Below are positions 55,834-64,000 of a stretch of 64,000 nucleotides of DNA, piece by piece. Each line of letters starts with the position of its first letter. The first letter of the stretch is position 1. The notes beneath the pieces were generated by a model. The model had not been told where the DNA came from and searched no databases. It saw nothing but the letters and a program-made list of their open reading frames with translations. Source of the DNA: Betaproteobacteria bacterium (GTDB lineage: Bacteria; Pseudomonadota; Gammaproteobacteria; Burkholderiales; Rhodocyclaceae); contig JADJLT010000002.1 of the NCBI GenBank assembly GCA_016709965.1, forward strand, positions 166,666-230,665, written 5' to 3'. The translations under genes and the position numbers were made by a program.

Positions 55834-56018
55834 ACCATAGCAGCTTGTTAAGGCTTGCCAACCGAGCGCCTGTTCAGTTGGACCATCGCTGTGACATGCA
55901 GATAATGCCAACCCACAGAAAAACCGGAGCGCATTGCCCGGCAATCTTCACCTGAACCGATGATGACCACTACAAAAAAAGATCAGCAGATTTATATCAG
56001 ATTGATATACTCATGGGC

Positions 56019-56323
56019 ATGCACATCATTTCGCTGAAAATGCTGCGGGAGTTCTGGGAGAAGCACCCAGAGGCCGAGCAAGTGTTGAAGGACTGGCATT
56101 CAGTTCTGGAGAAGTCCACTGCAAAGGACTTCAACGAACTGAAGAACACATTCAACTCGGCCGACTATGTCCCTCCCTTTACACGGTGTTTGATGTGGGT
56201 GGTAATAACTATCGAGTTATTGTTGTCGTGAAGTACAAGTTCAAGAAGATCTATGTCCGAGAAGTGATGACACATCGGGAATACGACGACTGGAACAAGC
56301 TATATAGAAAAGGAAAGGTGTAA
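56019..56323 (+). CDS. higB: HigB-type toxin (mRNA interferase), one frameshift
   Basis: Starts MHIISLKMLREFWEKHPEAEQVLKDWHSVLEKS (ATG 56013 is also in frame) and, after a shift near 56175, continues VFDVGGNNYRVIVVVKYKFKKIYVREVMTHREYDDWNKLY. This is the RelE-fold HigB toxin, about 100 residues. It cleaves mRNA at the ribosome. Its antitoxin follows 2 bp later. Confidence 0.83.
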
Positions 56324-56325
56324 TC

Positions 56326-56759
56326 ATGCATGCTGCACAAAGCCGTTTTGACATCCGCGCAATCCAGACCTCCTGGGCCAAGCTCGATGCAATGGCTCAC
56401 ATTCGTCCGATCCATGACGAAGCAGGCTATGACCGCATGGTTGCCCTCATGAATGACTTGCTCGATGTGGTTGGCGACAATGAAGAACACAAGCTGGCTG
56501 GTCTTCTGGCGCTTGTCGGCGATCTGGTTTCCAACTACGAGCGCGAACACTTCACCATCGAAGCTTCCGTGCCGAAAGACGCCCCTGCGCTTCCTGGATC
56601 GAAGCCAAAGGCCTGAAACAGGAAGACCTTTCAAATATCGTCGCACAAGGCAACCTGTCGAATATCCTTGCTGGTCATCGCAAGATATCTGCAACACTGG
56701 CCGGAAAGCTTGGCGAGTTCTTTGGCGTCAGCCCCGCGCTGTTCATTCCCAAGGCTTAA
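56326..56759 (+). CDS. higA: HigA-type antitoxin, one frameshift
   Basis: Begins MHAAQSRFDIRAIQTSWAKLDAMAHIRPIHDEAGYDRMVALMNDLLDVVG, the N-terminal domain of long HigA proteins. After a shift near 56590 it ends with a Xre-type helix-turn-helix (LKQEDLSNIVAQGNLSNILAGHRKISATLAGKLGEFFGVSPALFIPKA). It neutralises HigB and represses the operon. Confidence 0.85.
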
Positions 56760-56779
56760 CCGTTCGCGCCGCCCCCACC

Positions 56780-56808
56780 AAACCCGCTTCGGCGGGTTTT
56801 GTTTTTTC
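56780..56808 (+). terminator. terminator of higBA
   Basis: AAACCCGC TTCG GCGGGTTT followed by TGTTTTTT, 21 bp past the higA stop. An 8-bp stem with a UUCG-type loop. Confidence 0.92.
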
Positions 56809-57022
56809 AGAGCAGAAAGTCTATCTGTCGAGCAACATCACAACACGGACGGTTCCATTACTAGGCAAGGGCAAAGGACGACACCCCGAAAAATCGAACC
56901 GTCCCACCAGCCCGAGTCCCAGAAGGTTAAAATCAAAGCTTACCCCAACCAAGGGACATTCCGGTAGCATCGGTGGACCATAAGGCACGCCAGCGAACGT
57001 GCCGAACAACCAAAAAGAACAC

Positions 57023-57319
57023 ATGGCAGACCGCAAACCAATATCCGTTATCGACCTGTTTGCTGGCCCAGGAGGTCTAGGGGAGGGATTTTCCTCTCTG
57101 ACAAATGCCGACGGCGCTCCTGTATTTAACCTTCGCGTGTCAATCGAAAAGGATTTTCACGCCCATCAAACCCTTTCCTTGCGGGCCTTGTTTCGGCATT
57201 TTGCCAAAGGCAAAGCACCGGACTGTTATTACGACTACGTCAAAAAAGGAATATCACGCGACACCTTGTTTGCTCATCCTAAAGCAAAAGATGAGCTGCT
57301 CGCGCTGGAGGCGGTGTAA
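57023..57319 (+). pseudogene. N-terminal fragment of a DNA cytosine methyltransferase
   Basis: From ATG 57023: MADRKPISVIDLFAGPGGLGEGFSSL carries motif I (DLFAGPGGLGEGF) of C5-cytosine methyltransferases. About 98 residues remain, ending HPKAKDELLALEAV; the catalytic PCQ motif and everything after are missing. It joins directly to the tail of an unrelated ATPase, so a deletion removed the middle of an R-M or defence locus. Confidence 0.75.
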
Positions 57320-57889
57320 GGCAGCACTCAATGGCCTTCGAAGGACGTGTTCTGGATCAACAGAACCTCTGGCTCATCGACGAGCGACTGTGTTTCCACA
57401 CACTGCTGACTTCCGACAAGAAACTCAACAAGGTGCCGGGACTTGAGGGGACGTCAGGCAAGGAGCCTGACATCATGACTTTTTTCTACGGCACGCCTAT
57501 CGGGGTCGCAGAACCAGATAACCTTCCCGGCGGTGGCGTAGTCATCATCGAGTTCAAACGGCCGGGCCGGGATGACTATGACAGGGATCCTGCAGACCAG
57601 ATCATCCACAGATTCAGGAGATCGACCAAGGGAACATCAAGGATATTGACGGCCGGCCGGTGAATCCCGACCGACTAAGGTATATGGGATATCTGATCGC
57701 TGACTTAACCCCGAGCCTGCGCGACCAAGTCGAGATGCGGTACCACAAGACCTCCGATAACGAGGGTTACTTCTTACCCTGCCGAAGGGCAATGGCTACG
57801 TCGAGATCGTCTCCTACGACAAGCTGGTCAGGGATGCAAAAAGGCGAAACTGAATCCTGTTCGACAAGCTCGGCATCCACAAGAACTGA
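57320..57889 (+). pseudogene. C-terminal remnant of a large ATP-binding (HATPase-type) protein
   Basis: Frames give EGRVLDQQNLWLIDERLCFHTLLTSDKKLNKV, EPDIMTFFYGTPIGVAEPDN, VVIIEFKRPGRDDYDRDPADQI, then DGRPVNPDRLRYMGYLIADLTPSLRDQVEMRYHKTSDNEGYF and GNGYVEIVSYDKLVRDAKRR, ending HKN. This matches the tail of long HSP90-like ATPase proteins that end in an IEFKRP..DP..QI nuclease-like region and occur in defence islands. The N-terminal part is gone. Confidence 0.55.
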
Positions 57890-58273
57890 CACCGTCCGTC
57901 GACTGACTTGATAGCTCGCCCTATTTCTGGCCATTTTGGGACGACCTCGTTTGGCTTTGGTTGATACCTCAGGATTAAAATCCAGTTCGGCACCTGTACA
58001 GGTTGGCGATTCAGAACCAAAGGCTAGGACTTTCCCATCCAGCCACTCGGCAAGCAAAAGCTTGGGGATTTTGATCAGTTGCCCAATCCGCAAAACGGGT
58101 ATCGGGAAGGTGCCTGCTGCTATCTGGCCGTAAATGCTTTTACGACTGAATCCTAATGATGTAGCTACATCTTCAGGAGAGAGAACCATCACCGGGGGAA
58201 CTGACGCTCCAAGAGCGTCATAGGCCGTAATGACCTTTTCTTTTTCTATTGATGATTCTTGCAGCTTTCTCAT
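57767..58273 (-). CDS. excisionase/AlpA-like DNA-binding protein, C-terminus doubtful
   Basis: From ATG 58273 (an in-frame alternative is at 58318). The middle (VMVLSPEDVATSLGFSRKSIYGQIAAGTFPIPVLRIGQLIKIPKLLLAEWL) is a MerR-like HTH_17 domain, used by excisionases and phage regulators. A basic segment (TKAKRGRPKMARN) follows. The last 40 or so codons run antisense to the ATPase remnant ending at 57889, so the true C-terminus may have been lost in a rearrangement. It is the best hint of the island's mobility functions. Confidence 0.6.
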   Translation of the reverse strand: MRKLQESSIEKEKVITAYDALGASVPPVMVLSPEDVATSLGFSRKSIYGQIAAGTFPIPVLRIGQLIKIPKLLLAEWLDGKVLAFGSESPTCTGAELDFNPEVSTKAKRGRPKMARNRASYQVSRRTVSVLVDAELVEQDSVSPFCIPDQLVVGDDLDVAIALRQGKK

Positions 58274-58357
58274 TCGATGTAATCTTGTTTGCAATCTTTT
58301 CGGAGAGAAGACCGGCACAAGTTACCACCAAAAGAGACATACCAGACAGATATTCCG

Positions 58358-58441
58358 TGGTGCCCAGGAAGGGACTCGAACCCCACACCTTGCGGCGGCA
58401 GGACCTAAACCTGCTGCGTTCACCAATTTCGCCACCTGGGC
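58358..58441 (-). tRNA. tRNA-Leu(TAG), intact, inside the island
   Basis: An 84-nt class II tRNA. GCCCAGG pairs with CCTGGGC, and A plus CCA are encoded. The anticodon stem GCAGG/CCTGC holds TTTAGGT, giving UAG. The long variable arm is CGCCGCAAGGTG and the T-arm GGTTCGAGTCC. It is a complete gene lying between the two halves of another tRNA-Leu(UAG) of similar but not identical sequence. Confidence 0.93.
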
Positions 58442-58702
58442 ACGCATGAAATCGTACTTCAGAAAGAAACCGAATTCACGACACACATTATCTTGATGAG
58501 GATTGCACCAACTTGGCACATTCTCATCTTCCACCTATTCTCATCTATTTCCGATGATTACAGTCCGACGATACTATGGAATCGTCAGCCCGAAAAGCAA
58601 AGGCTTGCCAGACCAATGCAATACATTTTAAAATCAATAACTTAAAACCAGCATTGGTGCCGGTGAAGATAAAATCCGCGAACGCGCAAGATTTACTAGG
58701 AC
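58442..58702. other. island end, no gene recognised
   Basis: About 260 bp between the intact tRNA-Leu and the 5' half of the split tRNA-Leu. Short frames only; nothing supported. Confidence 0.5.
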
Positions 58703-58738
58703 CCAAATCTGGTGCGTCACCAATTTCGCCACTTGGGC
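58703..58738 (-). pseudogene. 5' half of a split tRNA-Leu(UAG)
   Basis: Minus strand GCCCAAG TG GCGAAATTGG, D-arm TGACGC, then CCAGATTTGGGT, where similarity to a tRNA stops. GCCCAAG complements the CTTGG-C acceptor, and CCAGA the TCTGG anticodon strand, of the 3' half at 55110-55164. Confidence 0.75.
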
Positions 58739-58792
58739 AAGCGGGGCGCATTTTAGCACCGACTAGGCGCCAATCTCCAGAGCAGACTATTA

Positions 58793-59530
58793 ATGTCGGT
58801 CGATCATTACGAAAACTTCCCTGTTGCCTCGCTGCTGGTGCCGGCCAAATTGCGCTCGCCGATCGAGGTGATTTACCGTTTTGCGCGCAGCGCCGACGAT
58901 ATTGCCGATGAGGGCGACGCATCGCGTGACGAGCGCCTCAATGGATTGAACGCCTATCGCGCCGAACTGGATCGCATCGACGCCGGCGACATTCCACAAA
59001 CGGCGCTATTCGTCGAACTCGCCGAGGTGATCGCTGCCCATACCTTGCCCATCCAGCTCTTCCGCGACTTGCTCGACGCTTTCTCGCAAGATGTTGTGAA
59101 AACGCGATACGCCGATTACCCGGAATTGCTCGACTGTTGTCGCCGCTCGGCCAATCCGGTCGGGCGTCTGGTTTTGCACCTGTTTGGCCGAACCGAGCCG
59201 GCGCATCTGGCACAATCCGACTGCATCTGCACCGCCCTGCAGCTGATCAATTTTTGGCAGGATGTTGCGGTCGACTGGAAAAAAGAGCGGATTTACGTAC
59301 CTTTGTGCGACCTCCCGCGCTTTCACGTCAGCGAGGTAGATATCGCGCAAAGCCACTGGTCGGCCAACTGGGCGGCACTGATGGATTTCGAGATTGACCG
59401 CACCAGCGCCCTGATAAAGCGTGGCGCACCGCTCGTCCATGCCCTGCCCGGCCGGCTTGGCTGGGAAATTCGATTGACCATGCAGGGCGGCCTGCGCATT
59501 CTCGACCGTATCCGGCAAGGTGCGTGGTGA
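58793..59530 (+). CDS. hpnC: HpnC, squalene synthase-like prenyltransferase
   Basis: 245 residues, intact. It starts MSVDHYENFPVASLLVPAKLRSPIEVIYRFARSADDIADEGD, with the first Asp-rich motif in ADDIADEGD and the second in LQLINFWQDVAVDWKKERIYVP. In the three-gene route HpnC converts presqualene diphosphate to hydroxysqualene; HpnD acts before it and HpnE after. The gene heads the hpnCDE block that feeds hopanoid synthesis. Confidence 0.9.
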   Translation: MSVDHYENFPVASLLVPAKLRSPIEVIYRFARSADDIADEGDASRDERLNGLNAYRAELDRIDAGDIPQTALFVELAEVIAAHTLPIQLFRDLLDAFSQDVVKTRYADYPELLDCCRRSANPVGRLVLHLFGRTEPAHLAQSDCICTALQLINFWQDVAVDWKKERIYVPLCDLPRFHVSEVDIAQSHWSANWAALMDFEIDRTSALIKRGAPLVHALPGRLGWEIRLTMQGGLRILDRIRQGAW

Positions 59531-59607
59531 CGTTTTCACGCGACGTCCAAAGCTGGGCAAATGGGATTGGCTCGTACTTGCTGGCCGTTCCATTAGAATG
59601 TAGCCCC

Positions 59608-60101
59608 ATGAATCCTGACAATTACTGCCAGGAGAAGTAGGCTGCCAGCGGCTCCTCCTTCTACTACAGCTTTCTGTTCCTTCCTGCTGAGCGCCGCCGC
59701 GCCAACATGGCGCTCTATGCCTTCTGCCGCGAAGTCGATGATGTCGTCGATGAATGCAACGATGCGGCCATCGCCTCCACCAAACTCACCTGGTGGCGAC
59801 AGGAAATCGAGCGCGTGGCTACCGGCCAGCCGCAGCACCCGGTCGGACTGGCATTGGCCGGACTGGACAAGCGCATCAACCTGCCGAAGGAACAGTTGCT
59901 GGAAATCGTTGACGGCATGGAGATGGACCTCATGCAATCGCGCTACCTCGACTTCAAGGGCCTTTCGCTCTACTGCTACCGTGTCGCCAGCGTCGTCGGC
60001 CTGCTCGCAAACGCGACAACTTTCAAGTGCTTCACCAGCGCATTTCTTTGCCGCCGACGCGCAAGCTATGGCTGGCTGCCAAGACCTGGATGAAGGGCTG
60101 A
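59608..60101 (+). pseudogene. hpnD: HpnD, presqualene diphosphate synthase, with internal deletion
   Basis: The start MNPDNYCQEK is followed by an in-frame TAG, then SGSSFYYSFLFLPAERRRANMALYAFCREVDDVVDE (first Asp-rich motif), LTWWRQEIERV and MEMDLMQSRYLDFKGLSLYCYRVASVVGLL. It then jumps directly to the family C-terminus (NFQVLHQRISLPPTRKLWLAAKTWMKG) in another frame. About 120 residues including the second Asp-rich motif are missing. Either a real deletion or a misassembly; hpnC and hpnE on both sides argue that the strain should need it. Confidence 0.75.
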
Positions 60102-60105
60102 AGCC

Positions 60106-61305
60106 TTGAAAATTGCCGTCATCGGTGGCGGCTGGGCCGGCATCGCTGCGGCCGTGGAATTGACTGCCGCCGGTATTGAAACCACCCTCTTCGAAGCCGG
60201 CCGCGTGCTCGGTGGCCGAGCTTCCGCGCTGTCCGCATTGATAGCCAGACGCTCGACAACGGCCAGCACATCCCGCTTGGCGCCTATCGCGAGACGCTGG
60301 CGCTGATGCGCCGGGTCGGTGGCGATCCTGACCAGCTATTCAACCGCCGCCCACTGCAGGTCATCGACAACACCGGCTACCGCCTGGCACTTCCGAAACC
60401 GCCGGCCCCGCCTCAGTAGCCTGGGGTTTTAACCGCTGCCCCGTCGATTGGAAAGAAAACCGCAAACAGCTGGTGGATGGAAGGCGTCAAACCGCCAGGG
60501 TTTCATTGGTGCAAGACATGACCGTCACCCAATGGCTGGACTCTGCGGGGCAGACTGGCGCCCTGCGCCGCCACCTGTGGGAACCGCTCTGACTCGCTGC
60601 ACTGAACACGCCAGCCGAGCGCGCCTCGGCGCAACTTTCGTGCCGCGTCCTGCGCGACAGCCTCGGCAGTTCACGCCGCGAAGATACCGACCTGCTACTG
60701 CCCCGCGTTGATCTCGGCCAATTACTGCCGGATCCCGCCAGGAAATGGCTGTCCGCCCATGGCGCAAAAAATCTGTCTGAGCACACGCGTCAATCATTCC
60801 CAAGCACTGAAAATGCCATCAAAATCGACGGCAAGAAGCCTACGTAGCCGCGATCATCGCCACCGCACCCCAGCATATCGGCGGCGCCCTTTGGCCTGCT
60901 GCAGCCACCAATTACGCCTACGAACCGATTGCAGTACGGTCTACCTGAAATTTGGGCCAAAAACGAAAACTTCTTTCCCCTGACCAGCCGGCGGACGGTA
61001 TGGCCAATGGATAGTTGATCGCGGCGATGGCCTGCTCGCCTGCGTCCTGAGCGGCCATGGCGATTGGGAAGCACTGGATGACGCGGCCTTGGCAATCGCC
61101 CTTTGAAACCGAACTGGCAATGCCGGAAACGTCGAGCTGGCACAAAGTCATCCGTGAAAAAAACGCGCCACCTTCTCGGCCACCCAGGACTGCAGCGCCC
61201 ATCCAAGACCGAAGACCCGCGCATCTTCCGGCCGGCGACTACACCTGGGCCGACTACCCGGCCACGCTGGAAGGCGCCGTGCGGAGTGGTCAGCGGGCGG
61301 CATGA
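60106..61305 (+). CDS. hpnE: HpnE, hydroxysqualene dehydroxylase (frameshifted)
   Basis: From TTG 60106: MKIAVIGGGWAGIAAAVELTAAGIETTLFEAGRVLGGRA is an FAD-binding GxGxxG motif. Later pieces are TLDNGQHIPLGAYRETLALMRRVGGDP, LNTPAERASAQLSCRVLRDSLG (frame-shifted), and the end GDYTWADYPATLEGAVRSGQRAA. About 400 codons with many indels. The enzyme reduces hydroxysqualene to squalene. A weak match to the dispersed repeat lies at 60935-60970, within the TVYL region. Confidence 0.82.
60935..60970 (+). repeat. possible dispersed repeat, copy k (inside hpnE)
   Basis: TACGGTCTACCTGAAATTTG then GGCCAAAAACGAAAAC. It resembles the consensus, but TVYLKF is a normal HpnE segment, so chance similarity is likely. 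Confidence 0.25.
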
Positions 61306-61495
61306 TCAGCTGCCAAATCACTCGCCAAATGACAGAGCAATCCGGAATCGCGATTAGCCGATCCGGAGCAGGCCACTTAAAATAGGTGCCATACATAGAA
61401 CCAGTCAGAAAACCACTGGCGCATCGTTAAGCCATGGGTTACTCCGGATGCTCGTTATTTTCGCCGGCACACTGGCCGGCACAGACTATTGAATA

Positions 61496-62832
61496 ATGAA
61501 CATGAATAAACAAATTGTCGCCCTGAACCGCCTCTTCCATCTCGGCACGATCAGGACAAGCCCCGAGACATGATCGACGAAACTCATCCGCAGTGGCGTA
61601 TCCGGTTGGCGGCACCAATCTGGGGTGCTGTTTTTCGCCATCCCCGATCGCGTCGATCGGACTCAACGTCAATTCAACGGCCCGTGATCATCGGCGCCAT
61701 GCTGATTTCCCCGCTGATGGGCCCGATTGTTGGCGTCGGATACGGGGCCGGCGTCAAGGATCTGCAGTTGATCAGACAGTCATTGCGCAATCTCGGTGTT
61801 TTTGTCGCGATCAGCCTGTTGACCGCAACGCTTTACTTTCTGCTGACCCGCTCACCCCACGCCCAATCGGAATTGCTATCGCGCACTAGCCCGACGCTGT
61901 GGGATGTCCTGATTGCCTTCTTCGGCGGTGCAGTCGGCATGATCAGAGAACGGCGGCGCTACAACTCCAGCCTGCGTTCCCCGCGATGCCCTCGCTACCG
62001 CCTTGATGCCGCCGCTATGCACCGCCGGCTGCGGTATATTTACCGGCAACCTGCAGTATTTTGGCGGCGCGTTTTACCTGTTCACCATCAACAGCGTCTT
62101 CATCGCCTTTGCCAGCCTGCTCGTGGTCAAGTTATTGCGCTTGCCGGAACGCGGCGAAATCGACGCCACGACCCGCCAACGTACCCGCCTCGCCATTGGC
62201 TTCATCGTCATTGCCACCGCCGTACCAAGCGGCTTCCTCGCCTACGACTTGGTCGTACAGAAAGTATTCGAAGAAAAAGCAATGCGCATCGTCCAGAGCA
62301 TCGACAGGGATAAACGCTATGTGTTGCTTGGCCGGGAAATCTCCGTCGACAAGCGCCGCGTCATGCTGACGCTAGGCGGCGACGGGCAACTTGACGAGGT
62401 ACGACAGCTCGTTGAACGACAGTTTGCAACCGAGGGCTACGATGGCGTAGAAGTCACGGTGCGCCATGTTGGTGCGGAGAAATTCGACGTCACCCAACTG
62501 AAGCAGGAACTGCAGCAACAAGTGCTCAGCAATACGCTCCAGCAGCTGCAGGGAAAGCGTGGCCACCAACGGACGCGCCTCGAAGCGAAATCGAAGTCGC
62601 TGAAGTCAGGGCGGGAAAGTTTGAGCGGCTGATCAAGGAAAATTCGCGCACAGTACCCGGAAGCCCTGAGGATTTCAGCGGGTAGTGGCAGCAGGCGCAA
62701 CGCAATGACACCAGGGCCCAGACCACCATCATCATCACGATGGTCATCGATCAACCGATCATGGCGTCTGAACGAGCCCGCTTGCGGTCCGGGCTGAAGG
62801 CACGCTATCAGGGCAGGCCATTTCACTGGTGA
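61496..62832 (+). CDS. DUF389/TIGR00341-family membrane protein (frameshifted)
   Basis: Starts MNMNKQIVALNRLFHLGT. The frames then give the family hallmark NGPVIIGAMLISPLMGPIVGVGYGAGVKDLQLIRQSLRNLGVFVAISLLTATLYFLLT and SRTSPTLWDVLIAFFGGAVGMI, further helices (FGGAFYLFTINSVFIAFASLLVVKLL) and a soluble helical C-terminal part. A multi-pass inner-membrane protein of unknown function. Several indels; the 3' end is approximate. Confidence 0.7.
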
Positions 62833-62924
62833 TCCAGTCCGGAAATTGCTTCATCAAACGCACGACCAAACGCTCGCGTCGAAGAGTCGTGGGTGCAACG
62901 AACAAATCTGACGCCTAACCAACA

Positions 62925-63584
62925 TCACGAAAAACGCCGGATGGCCGTGACATCGCGATGCGGGTCTCGAAGCCGGCGACTCGACAGCCGCCACCAATGC
63001 GGCGTCCTCGTCTGATCATTGGTCACCAGCCCGAGCCGCCTTTCGCTCCTCGCGGGTTGCCGAGAAACTGTTCGGCCAGCCAATAAACTAGCAACAGCAC
63101 CATTGGCCACCTATGAGCTGGCCCCAGCACGTACGGGGGCGCAGAATAGTCGCCGGGATGCCGCTGGCGACAAGGCTCGCCTCACCCTCGGCGAGGAGCC
63201 GCCAGATAAACCTGCATGACCGGCGCCGGTTGCGCGGCAGCTCAGATAAACAAAATGACTCAGCCCAGCATGGCGAGAGGCGAGCAGCGCAGCTTGCAGC
63301 GAGGCTGAATCAGATGCCGGAAGGCAGCGAACTTTAACCCGGACGAGGATGCGCAACGCCCACCAAAGATGAACGGTGTCGGCGCCATCCATCTGATCCT
63401 GAAAACTTTGAGGATCGAGCGCATCTCCTATCACTACGCGACATGCCGGTGGCAGGACGGATGCTCGACCCGTTACCACGAACCAGCGCGCTAACCTGAT
63501 GGCCGCGCGCCAGCAGCGCCCTCACCGGGCGACAGCCAAGATAGCCGCGCTGGCGCCCGTAACAAAGACGTTCTTCCTCGTCAC
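62925..63584 (-). CDS. NAD(P)-binding NmrA/NDUFA9-like epimerase (frameshifted)
   Basis: From GTG 63584 the frames give VTRKNVFVTGAS, PVRALLARGHQVSALVRGNGSS, CRVVIGDALDPQSFQDQMDGADTVVHLVGVAHPRPG-like sequence, and SASLQAALLASRHAGLSHFVYLS. This is an atypical short-chain dehydrogenase fold with an N-terminal Rossmann motif. The substrate is unknown. Heavily broken by indels, end approximate. It follows the ybbA-like gene by about 20 bp on the same strand. Confidence 0.6.
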
Positions 63585-63604
63585 CGTGATGCAGACCAGT
63601 CGAA

Positions 63605-64000
63605 TCAAAGCCAGCCGCCGCCCGGACTGAATGCGCAGAATGCGCCCGCAACGGGCAGCTTAATCGCTTCGTGCTCATTAAGGTGACCAGCAGCTGTCGT
63701 TCCCTGTTTGGCGTTTAGATCGAACATCAGGTCGATGACCTGCTGGCCGGTCGCAGCGTCGAGATTGCCAGTCGGCTCATCGGCGGAGACCAGTTGGGGA
63801 TTAGGTGCGAAGGCGCGGGCCAGTGCCACGCGCGCTGCTCACCGCCGGACAAATGCTTCCGGATAATGCTTCCAGGCGATGACTGGGGCCAAACACGTTC
63901 CAGCCATTCGCCGGCTGCTGCGGTCATTTTCAGGAAAAGCCAGCCCAATTCAAAACGGCATGACATTCTCCAGCGCTGTCAGCGGGGGCGGTAGCTGAAA
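63605..64000 (-). CDS. ybbA: YbbA/LolD-type ABC transporter ATPase, 3' part (frameshifted)
   Basis: The gene enters from the right edge. Visible pieces are ENVM-PFELGW, AAGEWLERV, KHLSGGEQ (signature), VALARAFAPNPQLVSADEPTGNLDAATGQQVIDLMFDLNAKQGTT (Walker B and D-loop) and HDEAI-like sequence broken by a shift. This is the MacB/LolD-class ATPase, most like YbbA, which partners a large permease. Walker A lies outside the window. Confidence 0.75.

Larger units (their letters stand above)
55165..58702. mobile_element. small decayed genomic island inside a tRNA-Leu gene
   Basis: The stretch between the two tRNA-Leu halves holds an unknown conserved-type gene, a higBA toxin-antitoxin pair, a truncated DNA methyltransferase, an ATPase C-terminal remnant, an excisionase-like DNA-binding protein and a complete tRNA-Leu(UAG). 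The two junctions share AGATTTrGGTyCT from the anticodon loop, the likely recombination core. No integrase gene is visible, so the island looks partly deleted. Confidence 0.6.

Noticed and set aside
58358..58441. Classical layout in which the intact tRNA-Leu is attR and 55110-55164 is a 3'-end direct repeat
   Set aside because: The 3' fragment differs from the intact tRNA at several positions and pairs instead with the 5' half at 58703-58738, so a split of a second tRNA-Leu explains the data better.
61820..61835. GTTGACCGCAACGC in the DUF389 gene as a repeat copy
   Set aside because: The core CCGGAAA complement is missing on the adjacent side.

Overview
The window looks like a chromosomal segment of a denitrifying betaproteobacterium of the Rhodocyclales, close to Dechloromonas/Azonexus. 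I infer this from gene content and protein flavour: a NosB/NosG/NosH-type nitrous-oxide-reductase accessory cluster, a PEP-CTERM protein, a TetR-controlled fatty-acid-oxidation regulon, the thrS-infC-rpmI-rplT-pheS-pheT-ihfA-merR order, and a hopanoid hpnCDE block. No 16S rRNA gene is present, so the placement is an inference.

Layout. 1-8.3 kb (+ strand): tail of a nos cluster (two cytochromes c, a NosB-like membrane protein, nosD, nosG, nosH, nosF, nosL, a possible small ORF, nosY, a TlpA-like thioredoxin). nosZ itself must lie to the left. 8.4-10.6 kb: a small outer-membrane barrel protein, a PEP-CTERM protein and two non-coding stretches. 10.6-21.1 kb (- strand): a beta-oxidation operon read from fadB through thiolase, thioesterase-like, chalcone-isomerase-like, fadD, nitronate monooxygenase and acyl-CoA dehydrogenase. 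21.2-23.6 kb: a PAS-GGDEF-EAL protein. 23.7-31.5 kb (- strand): fadL and a second beta-oxidation operon headed by its own TetR regulator. Both operons have a sigma70-like promoter with the same about 22-bp operator just downstream of the -10, so one TetR protein probably controls both. 31.7 kb: a candidate C-rich small RNA. 32.3-36.6 kb: a nitrite/sulfite-reductase fragment, ccoG, a MocR regulator and a metallophosphoesterase. 36.6-40.8 kb: an IS1182-family element carrying an IS21-family element inside it, with target duplications visible for both. 40.8-45 kb: a DUF5710 protein, an unknown protein, folA/folB and small unknown genes. 45-52.8 kb (- strand): tRNA-Pro, merR, ihfA, pheT, pheS, rplT, rpmI, infC, thrS, tRNA-Val. 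53-55 kb: slyX, a DHH phosphohydrolase and two small genes. 55.1-58.7 kb: a small decayed island that splits a tRNA-Leu(UAG) gene and carries an intact tRNA-Leu(UAG), higBA and fragments of defence genes. 58.8-64 kb: hpnC, a deleted hpnD, hpnE, a DUF389 membrane protein, an NAD-binding protein and ybbA.

Three signals stand out. First, a dispersed motif of about 38 bp (core GGTCAACCGGAAA) recurs about a dozen times, mostly at gene edges but sometimes in frame inside genes. Second, a sigma70-like promoter drives a predicted 90-nt RNA whose three hairpins each expose a C-run. Third, a tRNA-Leu(UAG) is split by an island that brings its own tRNA-Leu(UAG).

Quality warning: almost every gene to about 39 kb is intact, whereas from about 42.7 kb nearly every gene, including indispensable ones (pheS, pheT, thrS, infC, ihfA), has small frameshifts. 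A living cell could not carry all of these, so most are probably sequencing or assembly indels. Coordinates for those genes span the reconstructed gene rather than one open frame.
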